A stretch of DNA of 64,000 nucleotides, taken from NCBI GenBank assembly GCA_964617695.1, contig CAZTYW010000001.1:1-64000 (forward strand), written 5' to 3'. The position numbers and the translations under genes are program-made. Origin of the DNA: CAZTYW01 sp964617695. Lineage in GTDB: Bacteria > Chloroflexota > Dehalococcoidia > UBA2247 > RBG-13-53-26. Position 1 is the stretch's first letter, and each line of letters starts with the position of its first letter. Of this stretch, positions 17,904 through 26,664 are shown piece by piece. Below the pieces are notes generated by a model. That model saw nothing but the letters and a program-made list of their open reading frames with translations, did no database searches and was not told where the DNA came from.

Positions 17904-17924
17904 AGCTGCTGCCTCCTTTCAAGG

Positions 17925-18551
17925 CTACCTGGAGTAGTACTCGACGATCATCTTTCCGTCAAACCTGGCGCCAATCTCCTCGGGCACAGGAAGGGTGAGT
18001 ACCCGGGCTGTCAGATCATCCTTGTTCAAGCTCAGCCAGCTAGGAACCACCTGGGCACCGACCCTTTCAAGAGCGATCTTGTAAGGCTCTTTCTTCACGC
18101 CCTTCTCTCTCCAAGCAATGACGTCCCCCGGCTTGACCAGGAAAGACGGAACATCCACCTTTCGGCCGTTGACCATCAGGTGGCCGTGGCGCACCAATTG
18201 CCTGGCGTGGTTCCGAGACTCGGCGAACCCCAGACGATAGACCGTACTGTCCAAACGTCTTTCCAGCAACTGTTTCAGATTCTCACCTGTCGGACCGGGA
18301 CTTCTCTCAGCTTTGATGAAGAATCTGTAAAACTGCCGCTCAAGCATGCCATAGTTGTATCTCGCTTTCTGCTTCTCTCGAAGCCGCAGCTCGTGATCAG
18401 ACAACTTTCGAGGGCGCCTCGGCCGCTGTCCCGGAGGCGTTGGCCTCCTTTCCACAGAGCACCTGGCAGTAGCACATCTCTCGCCTTTGAGCATCAACTT
18501 CTCGCCTACCCGGCGACACAATCGACAAACAGGTCCGTGGTAGCGCGCCAT
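17925..18551 (-). CDS. rpsD: 30S ribosomal protein S4
   Basis: 208 residues with the usual S4 layout: an N-terminal region with CRLCRRVGEKLMLKG and a second cysteine pair nearby (a zinc-knuckle type S4), then the S4 RNA-binding domain with RLDSTVYRLGFAESRNHARQLVRHGH. S4 is a primary 16S rRNA binder and in many bacteria represses its own operon. The start follows rpsK by six bases. Confidence 0.97.
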   Translation of the reverse strand: MARYHGPVCRLCRRVGEKLMLKGERCATARCSVERRPTPPGQRPRRPRKLSDHELRLREKQKARYNYGMLERQFYRFFIKAERSPGPTGENLKQLLERRLDSTVYRLGFAESRNHARQLVRHGHLMVNGRKVDVPSFLVKPGDVIAWREKGVKKEPYKIALERVGAQVVPSWLSLNKDDLTARVLTLPVPEEIGARFDGKMIVEYYSR

Positions 18552-18557
18552 TATTCC

Positions 18558-18956
18558 TCAGACCCTCCTTCTCTTTGGAGGTCGGCAGCCGTTGTGCGGT
18601 ATGGGGGTGACGTCTCTGATACTGGTGACGTGAAGGCCGGCTATCTGAAGGGAGCGGATTGCCGCCTCCCGACCGCTGCCCGGCCCTTTCACAAAGACGT
18701 CGACCTGGCGCAGGCCATGCTCCCGGGCGCGCCTTGCTGCTCCTTCGGCCGCCATCTGCGCCGCGTACGGGGTGCCCTTGCGAGAACCCTTGAAACCGCC
18801 GGTACCTGAGCTTCCCCAGGCAATCACGTTCCCGGCAGGATCTGTCAGCGTGACGATGACGTTGTTAAACGTCGAATGGATGTAAGCCCTCCCGACAGGG
18901 ACCGACTTTTTCTCCCTTCTCTTACCTCTTGGTCTTGCTTTCTTCCTCTCAGCCAT
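18558..18956 (-). CDS. rpsK: 30S ribosomal protein S11
   Basis: 132 residues with the conserved core AYIHSTFNNVIVTLTDPAGN and C-terminal DVTPIPHNGCRPPKRRRV, which places it in the platform of the small subunit. The N-terminus is a lysine/arginine-rich extension. It lies between rpsM and rpsD in standard order. Confidence 0.97.
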   Translation of the reverse strand: MAERKKARPRGKRREKKSVPVGRAYIHSTFNNVIVTLTDPAGNVIAWGSSGTGGFKGSRKGTPYAAQMAAEGAARRAREHGLRQVDVFVKGPGSGREAAIRSLQIAGLHVTSIRDVTPIPHNGCRPPKRRRV

Positions 18957-18969
18957 ACTCCCTCAACCT

Positions 18970-19359
18970 CTACTTCTTGGCCAGTCCACGGCGCCTGCCT
19001 CTGCCGGCGACGGTCTGCTTGGCTCCGCGTTTGGTCCTGGCATTGGTTCGCGTGCGTTGCCCCCTAACCGGCAGCCTGTGCCTGTGCCTCAAACCCCGGT
19101 AGCTGCCAATCTCCGTGAGGCGGCCAACGTTGAGGCTAATCTCTTTCCTCAAATCACCTTCAACCCTATGTTCCCTGTCAATGACCTCCCGGAGACGGCT
19201 CAATTCTTCCTCTGCCAAGTCGTTTGCCTTCTTGTCAGGGTTCACCGCAGCTTGAGCCAGTATACGCTTGCTCAGCGTAGGGCCAATCCCGTAGATGTAC
19301 CGGAGACTGATCTCCACCCGTTTGGCTCCAGGAACATCAACACCTGCTATACGTGGCAC
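18970..19359 (-). CDS. rpsM: 30S ribosomal protein S13
   Basis: 129 residues. Typical features are MPRIAGVDVPGAKRVEISLRYIYGIG at the N-terminus (written here only as family signature, residues 1-26), the GSYRGLRHRHRLPVRGQRT segment and a basic tail that contacts the A and P sites. It follows rpmJ by 13 bases. Confidence 0.97.
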   Translation of the reverse strand: MPRIAGVDVPGAKRVEISLRYIYGIGPTLSKRILAQAAVNPDKKANDLAEEELSRLREVIDREHRVEGDLRKEISLNVGRLTEIGSYRGLRHRHRLPVRGQRTRTNARTKRGAKQTVAGRGRRRGLAKK

Positions 19360-19372
19360 TTGAACCTCCCCA

Positions 19373-19486
19373 TTATCCCTGTCTCTGTTTGTGCTTGGGA
19401 TTGGAGCAAATGATCCTTACCAGACCCTTGCGTCTTACCACTTTGCACTGTTTGCAACGACGCTTGACCGAAGCCCGAACCTTCAC
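19373..19486 (-). CDS. rpmJ: 50S ribosomal protein L36
   Basis: A 37-codon gene read directly from the minus strand. It starts at GTG 19486 behind GGAGAG and stops at TAA 19373-19375. The product begins VKVRASVKRRCKQCKVVRR and ends SNPKHKQRQG. Zinc ligands C11, C14, C27 and H32 are all present, making it the zinc-containing (C+) type of L36. Position between infA and rpsM is canonical. Confidence 0.96.
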   Translation of the reverse strand: MKVRASVKRRCKQCKVVRRKGLVRIICSNPKHKQRQG

Positions 19487-19503
19487 ATTACTCTCCAGGA
19501 CAA

Positions 19504-19722
19504 TCACTTGAACCGATAGGTGACCCTTCCGCGACTCAAATCATAGGGCGAAAGCTCCATCCGCACCGTGTCACCGGGAAGAATCTTGATGAAATGACGT
19601 CTCATCCTCCCAGAGATGTGAGCGAGCACCTTGTGTCCGTTAGGCAACTCAACACGAAACATAGCATTGGGCAGACACTCTGTAACCTTTCCTTCTACCT
19701 CTATCCTTTCCTTCTTAGCCAT
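19504..19722 (-). CDS. infA: translation initiation factor IF-1
   Basis: 72 residues, exactly the usual size, a single S1-like OB fold. The pattern IEVEGKVTECLPNAMFRVEL, GHKVLAHISGRMRRHFIKILPGD and the terminal GRVTYRFK are diagnostic. IF-1 occupies the A site during initiation. It lies nine bases after map and 17 before rpmJ. Confidence 0.97.
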   Translation of the reverse strand: MAKKERIEVEGKVTECLPNAMFRVELPNGHKVLAHISGRMRRHFIKILPGDTVRMELSPYDLSRGRVTYRFK

Positions 19723-19731
19723 GCGCCTCGC

Positions 19732-20481
19732 TTACATCACCGTCAGAATCTCCGGCTCACTGTCAGTAATGGCAACAGTATGCTCGAAGTGAGCTGAAAG
19801 ACTGCCATCAGCAGTGACAACTGTCCACTGATTGCCACCAACCCGGGTCCGCCACCCACCAGCATTCACCATAGGCTCAATAGCAAACGTCATCCCTCTC
19901 TGCAGCAGGGGACCCTGCCCAGGATACCCAAAATTGGGTATCTGAGGTTCTTCATGCATCTCTCGACCGATACCATGCCCTGTATACTCCCTGACCACCG
20001 AGAATCCCCTTGATTCAGCATACACCTGAATGGCCGACGACACATCTCCCAGGTGCCCGCCACCCACAGCAGCCGCGATTCCAGCCATGAGAGCGCCCTC
20101 TGCCGCCTCCAGCAGTCTCCTGGCCTCAGGGCCAACATCACCAACACCCACAGTCAGGGCGGCGTCGCCTTGAAAACCGTCCACGATTGAGCCCACGTCC
20201 AGCGCTACTACGTCTCCCTCCTGGATCACCCTGTCTCCAGGAATACCATGGACTACCTCATCGTTTATCGAAACACAGAGGCTGGCGGGAAATCCCCGGT
20301 ATCCCTTGAACGAGGACTTGGCTCCATTTCCGGCCAGTTCTCGCACGCAGATTGCGTCCAACTCGAGTGTTTTCATTCCTGGTCGAAGTTCCTTCACCAG
20401 TGTTTGCAGCACTCTGGCTACAACCCTCCCCGCCCGCCGCATAGTAGCGATCTCGTCAGCAGACTTGACAATTATACCCAT
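19732..20481 (-). CDS. map: methionine aminopeptidase type I
   Basis: 249 residues from ATG 20481, with GGAGAG upstream; an earlier start would overlap adk. The enzyme removes the N-terminal methionine of nascent proteins. Metal ligands of the pita-bread fold are visible: D95 in VVALDVG, D106 in FQGDAALT, the histidine in EYTGHGIGREMHEEP and the glutamate in FAIEPM. H78 is the conserved substrate-side histidine. The N-terminal zinc-finger extension of some MAPs is absent. Adk-map-infA-rpmJ order is standard. Confidence 0.96.
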   Translation of the reverse strand: MGIIVKSADEIATMRRAGRVVARVLQTLVKELRPGMKTLELDAICVRELAGNGAKSSFKGYRGFPASLCVSINDEVVHGIPGDRVIQEGDVVALDVGSIVDGFQGDAALTVGVGDVGPEARRLLEAAEGALMAGIAAAVGGGHLGDVSSAIQVYAESRGFSVVREYTGHGIGREMHEEPQIPNFGYPGQGPLLQRGMTFAIEPMVNAGGWRTRVGGNQWTVVTADGSLSAHFEHTVAITDSEPEILTVM

Positions 20482-20488
20482 CTCTCCG

Positions 20489-21118
20489 CTAGCTGACCAA
20501 CGCAAGCAGCCCCTTGTTAACCTCTTCGATAGTCTTCTCGCCGTCTACCTCAGCCAATCTACCGCTCCTCTCGTAGTAGTCGATCAGGGGAGCAGTCTGA
20601 GCGAAATACACCTCAAGCCGCTTCCGGGCGGTTTCCACATTGTCGTCGGCGCGCTGATAGAGCTCCCCACCGCAAACGTCACACTTGCCGGCTACCTTAG
20701 GCGGAGAGGAGACTACGTGATAAGGGGCCTGGCACTCCCTGCAGATCCAGCGCCCTCCCAGCCGTCGCAGAAGCTCCTCATCCGAGACCTTGATATATAT
20801 GGTCCTGTCAATACCCTGATCCCCCAACGCCCCATCCAACGCCTGGGCCTGCTCAATCGTCCTGGGAAACCCGTCCAGTATGAACCCGCTATTAATGCCG
20901 GCAATTCGCTCCAGGATCATTTTGACAGTCACGTCATCGGGAACCAGCAGGCCTTTCTCCATATAGGACTTGGCGATCTTGCCGAGTTCCGTCCCGTCGC
21001 GCTCAGCCTGACGAAACAGGTCCCCAGAGGCTATATGCACCAAACCGGTGACTTCACAAAGCCTCTCCGCTTGCGTCCCCTTACCCGAACCTGGAGCACC
21101 TAGCAGAATGACACGCAA
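20489..21118 (-). CDS. adk: adenylate kinase
   Basis: 209 residues of the long-lid type. P-loop GAPGSGKGT is at residues 7-15, with the NMP-binding SGDLFR and DGFPRT motifs following. The lid carries four cysteines (C126, C129, C146, C149), so it is a zinc-bound lid as in many Gram-positive bacteria. It interconverts ATP plus AMP with two ADP. It lies between secY and map. Confidence 0.97.
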   Translation of the reverse strand: MRVILLGAPGSGKGTQAERLCEVTGLVHIASGDLFRQAERDGTELGKIAKSYMEKGLLVPDDVTVKMILERIAGINSGFILDGFPRTIEQAQALDGALGDQGIDRTIYIKVSDEELLRRLGGRWICRECQAPYHVVSSPPKVAGKCDVCGGELYQRADDNVETARKRLEVYFAQTAPLIDYYERSGRLAEVDGEKTIEEVNKGLLALVS

Positions 21119-21134
21119 TTCATACCTCCTGACA

Positions 21135-22412
21135 TTACCTGAGAAAGCCTTCGTAGCGCCGCATCAAGAGCTGCGATTCTAGCTGCTTCATTGTGTCCAG
21201 AGCCACACCGACCATAATCAACAAGGCAGTGCTGGAAAGAGCTACCACCTCAACATCAGTCGCCAGCCGAACGATGAAAGGCGATATTGCCACCACGCCC
21301 AGGAACAGGGCTCCACCCCATGTAAGGCGGGTCATTACCTGGCCAAGATAAGTAGCCGTGGCATTACCGGGCCTCACCCCGGGTATGAAGCCACCCTGCT
21401 TCTGCAGGGTCTCAGGCAACTGCATCTGCTGGAATATGACCATGGTATAGAAAAACGTGAAGCCGACTACCAGAAGGAAATAGCCAATCCAGTAGCTCCA
21501 GTGTTCAGTCCAGGTCTGCAAGAACTCGGCCACGCCGCCACTGAAGAAATTAGCCACAGTCGCGGGCAGCGTAACCAGAGCCAGGGCAAAGATGAGCGGT
21601 ATCATTCCTGCGCTATTAACGCGCAATGGGATGTGCGTCGAACCCGACTGCCTGTACATTCTCCTGCCTCTGAACACACTCTTGGAGTATTGGACGGGAA
21701 TGCGCCGGTGCGCCTCGGTGACAACGACGATCAGAACGACTATGGCCAGCGCCAGGATTACGAAGCCGATCAGCCCGCCCAGGTTCTCCCTGGATATCAG
21801 GCCTCGACCCACCATCTCCGGCAGGCCCGCTACAATGCCTGCAAAGATTATCATGGAGACGCCATTGCCAATGCCCCGCTCGGTGATAAGCTCCCCCAGC
21901 CAAACGAGAAAAACAGTGCCCGCCGTCAAGGACAGGATTATTGTCACCGTGGCCAGAGCACCCCCGTCAGCCAATCCACCACCCCGGCTCAGCAGCACGA
22001 GTTGCGCATAGCCCTGTAGAGCAGCCATGGGTACGGTGAGCCAGTGCGTGTACATATTGATCTTGTTCCTTCCTGCCTCACCTTCCATAGAAAGCGCCTG
22101 CAACCTGGGAATAACCGGCGTCAGCAACTGCATGATAATGGTTGCAGTGATGTACGGATAAACACCCATAGCCACGATGCTGAAGTTGCGCATTGCCCCG
22201 CCGCTGAACAGATCGAGCATCCCCAGGAGCTGGTTCTGTTCGAAAATCTCTTCCAACGCTTCCAGATTCACCCCGGGAAGCGGCACATGGGCCACAAAAC
22301 GAAAGATCACCAGGATTCCGAAGGTGAAGAGGAGCCTGCGTCTCAGATCGGGTAGACTGAAGGCGTCTATCAGGGCTTGAATCAGGCGTGGCCTACCTTG
22401 CCTCTGTTGCAC
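21135..22412 (-). CDS. secY: protein translocase subunit SecY
   Basis: 425 residues with about ten predicted membrane segments, the channel of the Sec translocon. Recognisable parts are RFVAHVPLPGVN (after TM1), the plug/TM2 region GGAMRNFSIVAMGVYPYITATIIMQLL, and the cytoplasmic loops AHRRIPVQY and LPETLQKQGGFIPGVRPG that bind the ribosome and SecA. Its first 20 bases overlap rplO. The order rplO-secY-adk is standard. Confidence 0.97.
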   Translation of the reverse strand: MQQRQGRPRLIQALIDAFSLPDLRRRLLFTFGILVIFRFVAHVPLPGVNLEALEEIFEQNQLLGMLDLFSGGAMRNFSIVAMGVYPYITATIIMQLLTPVIPRLQALSMEGEAGRNKINMYTHWLTVPMAALQGYAQLVLLSRGGGLADGGALATVTIILSLTAGTVFLVWLGELITERGIGNGVSMIIFAGIVAGLPEMVGRGLISRENLGGLIGFVILALAIVVLIVVVTEAHRRIPVQYSKSVFRGRRMYRQSGSTHIPLRVNSAGMIPLIFALALVTLPATVANFFSGGVAEFLQTWTEHWSYWIGYFLLVVGFTFFYTMVIFQQMQLPETLQKQGGFIPGVRPGNATATYLGQVMTRLTWGGALFLGVVAISPFIVRLATDVEVVALSSTALLIMVGVALDTMKQLESQLLMRRYEGFLR

Positions 22413-22860
22413 TTCCTGCGGCCTCCACTCTTCCTCCCGCTGCTTCTATCTTCTTTCTCGCAGCAGTTGACAACCTGTCAGCCCTGACTACAAGGCCCCG
22501 ACTTAACTCACCTGCAGCCAGAACTTTCACCGGCCTGCTCGCCGACTTGATCAGCCCCGCCTGGAATAAACGGTCGCGATCCACTACACTTCCAGCCTCG
22601 AATATGTTCAACCGACCTACATTCACAATCGAATATGCTGTCTTGAAAATGTTAGTGAAGCCTCGCCTTGTGGGCAGGCGCTTCACCAGGGGCAACTGTC
22701 CGCCTTCGAAATAGGCCGGAATACTGGCACCGCTCCGTGACTTTTGCCCCTTTGCACCTCTCCCTGAATACCGGCCATGGCCACTGCCCAACCCGCGGCC
22801 AACACGCTTTCGCCCGCGCTTCGACCTCGCAGGAGCTGCCAGTTCATTCTGTCCTGCCAC
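22393..22860 (-). CDS. rplO: 50S ribosomal protein L15
   Basis: 155 residues. The basic GRKRVGRGLGSGHGRYSGRG N-terminal segment and GFEGGQ-like YFEGGQLPLVKRLPTRRGF block are typical. The GTG start shares its first base with the last base of the rpmD stop. It overlaps secY by 20 bases at the other end. Confidence 0.95.
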   Translation of the reverse strand: MAGQNELAAPARSKRGRKRVGRGLGSGHGRYSGRGAKGQKSRSGASIPAYFEGGQLPLVKRLPTRRGFTNIFKTAYSIVNVGRLNIFEAGSVVDRDRLFQAGLIKSASRPVKVLAAGELSRGLVVRADRLSTAARKKIEAAGGRVEAAGSATEAR

Positions 22861-23054
22861 TATTCCTCCACCTCCTCCACCCTGACCAGATGCCTCACCT
22901 TGGCCACCATGCCACGGATGGTGGGGGAGTCGTCATGCTTCACCGTTTGACGCAGGCGACGAAGCCCCAGGGCCCTGATAGTCATCCTCTGGTCCCTGGC
23001 GTAACCTATATCACTCTTTATCCAGGTTATGGACAGTCTAGCCACTTTCGTCAC
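22860..23054 (-). CDS. rpmD: 50S ribosomal protein L30
   Basis: 64 residues of the short bacterial L30: KVARLSITWIKSDIGYARDQR, then the family segment ALGLRRLRQTVKHDDSPTIRGMV and an acidic tail. It lies between rpsE and rplO in spc-operon order. Confidence 0.95.
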   Translation of the reverse strand: MTKVARLSITWIKSDIGYARDQRMTIRALGLRRLRQTVKHDDSPTIRGMVAKVRHLVRVEEVEE

Positions 23055-23077
23055 TTCGTTTCCGTCGCATCACCGTA

Positions 23078-23557
23078 TTACTGCGCTTTTCGCCTGGCCA
23101 CCACTTTCTCCGGCTCTCTCAACTGACTCAGCGCCATCACGGTTGCCTTCACCACATTTATCGGATTGGAGGCACCGAGAGACTTGGTAAGAACGTCCTT
23201 GACGCCGGCAGCCTCAAGCACCGCCCGAACACTACCTCCGGCAATCACCCCGGTACCCGGCGCCGCCGGCTTCAGTATGACTTTGGCTGCTCCAAACTTG
23301 CCCATTATCTCATGCGGGATTGTCGTTCCCGCCAAAGATACCTCAGTCAAGTTCTTCCTGGCGATGACACCGGCCTTCTGGATCGCCTGCGAGACCTCCT
23401 TCGCCTTCCCCATGCCAATTCCCACCTGGCCACTCCCATCGCCAACCGCTACCAGAGCACTGAAGCTGAGGTTCTTGCCGCCCTTTACCACTTTGGCAAC
23501 GCGGTTCACGTGTATCAGCTTCTCGATTAGTTCCGCTTTGGCCTCTAATTGTTCCAC
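23078..23557 (-). CDS. rpsE: 30S ribosomal protein S5
   Basis: 159 residues. The double-stranded RNA-binding N-terminal part has RVAKVVKGGKNLSFSALV, and the C-terminal part has GSVRAVLEAAGVKDVLTKSLG. S5 acts in decoding fidelity and the mRNA entry channel. The annotated ATG directly precedes an LEAKAELIEKLIHVNRV extension, a normal position for S5. Confidence 0.97.
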   Translation of the reverse strand: MEQLEAKAELIEKLIHVNRVAKVVKGGKNLSFSALVAVGDGSGQVGIGMGKAKEVSQAIQKAGVIARKNLTEVSLAGTTIPHEIMGKFGAAKVILKPAAPGTGVIAGGSVRAVLEAAGVKDVLTKSLGASNPINVVKATVMALSQLREPEKVVARRKAQ

Positions 23558-23571
23558 GTTGACCTCTCGCC

Positions 23572-23904
23572 TCAGAACTCCAATCCTGTCTTCCTGGCCG
23601 CTTCGGCCACAGCCCTGACGCGACCATGATACTTGTATCCACGCCTGTCGAAGACGACCGCGGTAACGCCCTTCTCCATAGCTCGCTTGCCAACCAACGA
23701 CCCTACCAGCTCAGCACCCTTGATCTTCCCGTCTGCCTCACCTCTCAGCTCAGGCTCAAGGCTGCACGCGGAGGCCACAGTATGAGAGTGGGCGTCGTCT
23801 ATTATCTGGGCATAGGTGTGTTTCAGGCTACGGTACACACACAACCGGGGTCTTGACTTGTGAGCAACGCGCCGCTGGCGCAACCTTCTGGCTATCCTAC
23901 CCAT
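23572..23904 (-). CDS. rplR: 50S ribosomal protein L18
   Basis: 110 residues, a 5S rRNA binder. RPRLCVYRSLKHTYAQIIDD and the C-terminal VVFDRRGYKYHGRVRAVAEAARKTGLEF segments are diagnostic. Only three bases separate it from rplF. Confidence 0.96.
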   Translation of the reverse strand: MGRIARRLRQRRVAHKSRPRLCVYRSLKHTYAQIIDDAHSHTVASACSLEPELRGEADGKIKGAELVGSLVGKRAMEKGVTAVVFDRRGYKYHGRVRAVAEAARKTGLEF

Positions 23905-23907
23905 GTC

Positions 23908-24462
23908 CTACTTCTTCTTACCCGCTGCTCTACCGGCTTTGCCAGGCTTCAGGCGCACTTGCTCCCCGGAGTATCTGATGCCCTTGCCTTTATATGCATC
24001 AGGAGGACGAATAGCGCGGATGCTGGCGGCCACACGACCGACCAACTCCTTGTCTATTCCGAAGACCTTTATTCTATTCGCACCCTCTACAGTGAGAGAT
24101 ATGCCTGGAGGCGCTGAAACCTCCACCGAGTGTGTGAAGCCCACCTGAAGACTTATCTTGTCGCCTGCAGTCTGAGCGCGATACCCGACCCCCACAACGT
24201 CCAGATACCTCTCGAAGCCCTTATGCACCCCTTCCACCATGTTTGCCAGAAGACTGCGAGTCAGCCCATGCAAGGCGCGATACATCTTCTGGTCGTTGGG
24301 ACGAGAGACGACCAGGTAATCATCCTTGGCAGCAATGGACATTGCTGGGTGAAAGGACCGACGAAGCTCACCCTTCGGCCCCTTCACAGTCACACTGCCC
24401 TTCCGAACAGCCACCGTGACCTCTTGTGGCAAGGGTATAGGTGATTGTCCAACTCTAGACAT
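23908..24462 (-). CDS. rplF: 50S ribosomal protein L6
   Basis: 184 residues with the two repeated L6 domains. The start is MSRVGQSPIPLPQEV, the mid segment has KGFERYLDVVGVGYRAQ, and the C-terminal rRNA-binding motif is RPPDAYKGKGIRYSGEQV. L6 sits near the GTPase centre. A lysine-rich tail ends the protein. Confidence 0.96.
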   Translation of the reverse strand: MSRVGQSPIPLPQEVTVAVRKGSVTVKGPKGELRRSFHPAMSIAAKDDYLVVSRPNDQKMYRALHGLTRSLLANMVEGVHKGFERYLDVVGVGYRAQTAGDKISLQVGFTHSVEVSAPPGISLTVEGANRIKVFGIDKELVGRVAASIRAIRPPDAYKGKGIRYSGEQVRLKPGKAGRAAGKKK

Positions 24463-24492
24463 CGTCGATCCGCCAGCCCGCCTTCTTCAAAG

Positions 24493-24888
24493 TCACCAGA
24501 TGTAGCACAACAACTCGCCGCCGACACCCTGCTTCCATGCCTGCTGCCCAGTCAGTATCCCCTTAGAGGTAGAAACGATGGCGATGCCGAGACCGCCGTA
24601 CACGCGCGGGATCTCTGACCTGCCAACATACACCCTGAGCCCTGGCTTGCTTACCCGCTTCAGACCCGACAGCAGGGGCTGGTTCTTGTCATAGTACTTG
24701 AGGTAAAGCTTCAGTACCCGCCCTGGCCTGCCCTTCAGCACCTCGTAGCTGCCAATAAAACCTTCCTCCTTGAGCACCCTGGCGACAGCCAGCTTAACCT
24801 TAGACCAGGGTATCAGCACAAACTCCTGCCTCACCATATTCGCATTTCGTATCCTTGTCAGCATGTCAGCAATAGGGTCACTAACCAT
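24493..24888 (-). CDS. rpsH: 30S ribosomal protein S8
   Basis: 131 residues from GTG/ATG codon 24888, giving the family start MVSDPIADMLTRIRNAN. An earlier in-frame start would run 42 residues into rpsN and is rejected. The C-terminus has the conserved GLGIAIVSTSKGILTG segment. S8 is a central 16S rRNA binder and a translational repressor of spc-type operons. Confidence 0.95.
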   Translation of the reverse strand: MVSDPIADMLTRIRNANMVRQEFVLIPWSKVKLAVARVLKEEGFIGSYEVLKGRPGRVLKLYLKYYDKNQPLLSGLKRVSKPGLRVYVGRSEIPRVYGGLGIAIVSTSKGILTGQQAWKQGVGGELLCYIW

Positions 24889-24896
24889 ACCAGTGC

Positions 24897-25082
24897 CTAC
24901 CAACTCGATTTCCTGACCCCGGCGATCAGCCCCTTCAGAGCCAGTTCCCGGAAGCAAATTCGGCAGAGGCCAAACTTGCGCATGTAGGCGCGGGGCCGAC
25001 CACACAAGTGGCATCTATTGTGCTGCTGGACTCTGTACTTCGGAGGACGCTGCGATTTCACAATCTTCGATGTCTTTGCCAA
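24897..25082 (-). CDS. rpsN: 30S ribosomal protein S14, zinc type
   Basis: 61 residues, the short zinc-binding (type Z) S14. Cysteines C24, C27, C40 and C43 form a CxxC-x12-CxxC zinc site, followed by FRELALKGLIAGVRKSSW. It lies between rplE and rpsH. Confidence 0.96.
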   Translation of the reverse strand: MAKTSKIVKSQRPPKYRVQQHNRCHLCGRPRAYMRKFGLCRICFRELALKGLIAGVRKSSW

Positions 25083-25086
25083 CTCT

Positions 25087-25650
25087 CTAACCTCTCACAA
25101 ACGGCATTCCCAGAAGCTGCAGAAGCCGTCTCCCGGCCTCATCTTCACCCGCGGTCGTCACTATAGTCACCTCAAGACCACGCGCTTTGTCTACCTTGTC
25201 GTAGTCAATCTCAGGGAAAACCAATTGATCCCTGAGACCCAGACTGTAGTTACCTCTGCCGTCAAACGAGCTTCTCGAAACACCGCGGAAATCCCTGATG
25301 CGAGGCAGCACAGCATTGACAAGCCTATCCAGAAACTCATACATGCGTCTGCCGCGGAGTGTCACCATCATCCCAATTGGCATTCCAGCCCTTAGCTTGA
25401 AGCTGGCGATCGACTTCCTTGCCCGAGTTGTCACTGGATGTTGGCCACATATGGCAGCCACGTCTCTCTCAGCCGATTCCAGAGCCTTCGCGTTCTGAAT
25501 CGCCTCTCCCAGGCCGACGTTGATCACAATCTTGTCCAGTTTGGGCACCTGCATAATATTGGCGTAGCCAAACTCATTCAGCATTGCAGGCACAACCTCC
25601 TGCAGGTACTTCTCCTTCAACCTGGGTGGAGCCTTGACTTCCACGCTCAA
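25087..25650 (-). CDS. rplE: 50S ribosomal protein L5
   Basis: 187 residues from TTG 25650, which has GAGGTGAT just upstream and overlaps the rplX stop (TTGA). A still earlier start would lie inside rplX. Diagnostic L5 segments are KLDKIVINVGLGEA, RKSIASFKLRAGMPIGMMVTLRG and FPEIDYDKVDKARGLEVTIVTTA. L5 contacts 5S rRNA and the P-site tRNA. Confidence 0.95.
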   Translation of the reverse strand: MSVEVKAPPRLKEKYLQEVVPAMLNEFGYANIMQVPKLDKIVINVGLGEAIQNAKALESAERDVAAICGQHPVTTRARKSIASFKLRAGMPIGMMVTLRGRRMYEFLDRLVNAVLPRIRDFRGVSRSSFDGRGNYSLGLRDQLVFPEIDYDKVDKARGLEVTIVTTAGEDEAGRRLLQLLGMPFVRG

Positions 25651-25955
25651 TCGATCACCTCGTGACAAGAGGCGCAAACGCGCACTTTCTTACCCCCCGC
25701 AAGGCGAAATCCTACCCGGACAGGCCTGCCACACTTGTTGCAGATCAACATCACCTTCGACACGTGAACGGGGGTCTCCAACTCGATGATGCCTGCCTGC
25801 CTGGTACCACGCCGAGCTCGCGAATGTTTCTTGGTCATGTTTACGCCGTCAACCAACAGCAACTCACCGCGCGGGTCGACACGCCGCACCTTTCCCTTCT
25901 TGCCCCTGTCGGAACCATTTATGACCATTACGTTGTCGTTCTTGCGAATCTTCAC
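25647..25955 (-). CDS. rplX: 50S ribosomal protein L24 with a CxxC zinc ribbon
   Basis: 102 residues from GTG 25955, the position that gives the family start VKIRKNDNVMVINGSDRGKKG (KOW domain). A longer in-frame start would enter rplN. The C-terminal part has two cysteine pairs, C72/C75 and C94/C97, a zinc-ribbon-like variant found in many but not all L24 proteins. The stop overlaps rplE by four bases. Confidence 0.95.
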   Translation of the reverse strand: MKIRKNDNVMVINGSDRGKKGKVRRVDPRGELLLVDGVNMTKKHSRARRGTRQAGIIELETPVHVSKVMLICNKCGRPVRVGFRLAGGKKVRVCASCHEVID

Positions 25956-25959
25956 CTGG

Positions 25960-26328
25960 CTACAAGACCTCCGGTGCCAGAGAAATGATCCTGGCAAACT
26001 CCTTTTCTCGCAGTTCCCGGGCCACCGGGCCGAATATGCGCGTACCTCTCGGGTTATTCTGATCGGTAATGATCACGGCGGCATTGTCATCGAATCTTAT
26101 ATATGAACCGTCGGGGCGCCGAAAGGGTCGAGCCGTCCGCACCACCACCGCCCTTACTACATCCCCCTTCTTTACCATGCCTCTGGGGACAGCTTGCTTC
26201 ACAGAAGCGACTATTATGTCGCCTACCCTTGCATACCTCCGCCTTGTGCCTCCAGGCACATTTATGCACATGATGCTCTTGGCACCGGTATTGTCGGCTA
26301 CCCTAAGTCTACTGTACGGCTGAATCAT
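25960..26328 (-). CDS. rplN: 50S ribosomal protein L14
   Basis: 122 residues, standard length. MIQPYSRLRVADNTGAKSIM (first 20) and FDDNAAVIITDQNNPRGTRIFGPVARELRE mark it unambiguously. It overlaps the 3' end of rpsQ by 20 bases. Confidence 0.97.
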   Translation of the reverse strand: MIQPYSRLRVADNTGAKSIMCINVPGGTRRRYARVGDIIVASVKQAVPRGMVKKGDVVRAVVVRTARPFRRPDGSYIRFDDNAAVIITDQNNPRGTRIFGPVARELREKEFARIISLAPEVL

Positions 26329-26596
26329 CTATATCTGCCCCGGCAACCTCCCCCCTGGTTACTATCTCTTTCACGCACCAGTGCTTGGTTTTGGAGAAGG
26401 GGCGGCTCTCTACAATTCGAACCACATCACCCACCCGACACGCATTGTCCTGGTCGTGGGCCTTTAGCTTGACCCGACGTCTCATAATCTTCCGATACAA
26501 CGGATGAGCCTTGCGGGATTCAACAGCAACCACCACGGTCTTGTCCATGCTGTCACTCATTACCCGACCCAACAAGCTCTTCCTCCCGCTATCCAT
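26309..26596 (-). CDS. rpsQ: 30S ribosomal protein S17
   Basis: 95 residues from ATG 26596, behind AGGGAGG. A GTG 15 bases further upstream is also possible. The OB-fold core has GRVMSDSMDKTVVVAVE, HPLYRKIMRRRVKLKAHD and VGDVVRIVESRPFSKTKHW. The C-terminal tail is acidic, and it overlaps rplN by 20 bases. Confidence 0.95.
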   Translation of the reverse strand: MDSGRKSLLGRVMSDSMDKTVVVAVESRKAHPLYRKIMRRRVKLKAHDQDNACRVGDVVRIVESRPFSKTKHWCVKEIVTRGEVAGADIDDSAVQ

Positions 26597-26664
26597 CAGC
26601 CTCCCTTTCACTCCTCCGATTCCAGTCCGTGCGAATCAACATCTGAGATCCCTTCCGCTGCAAC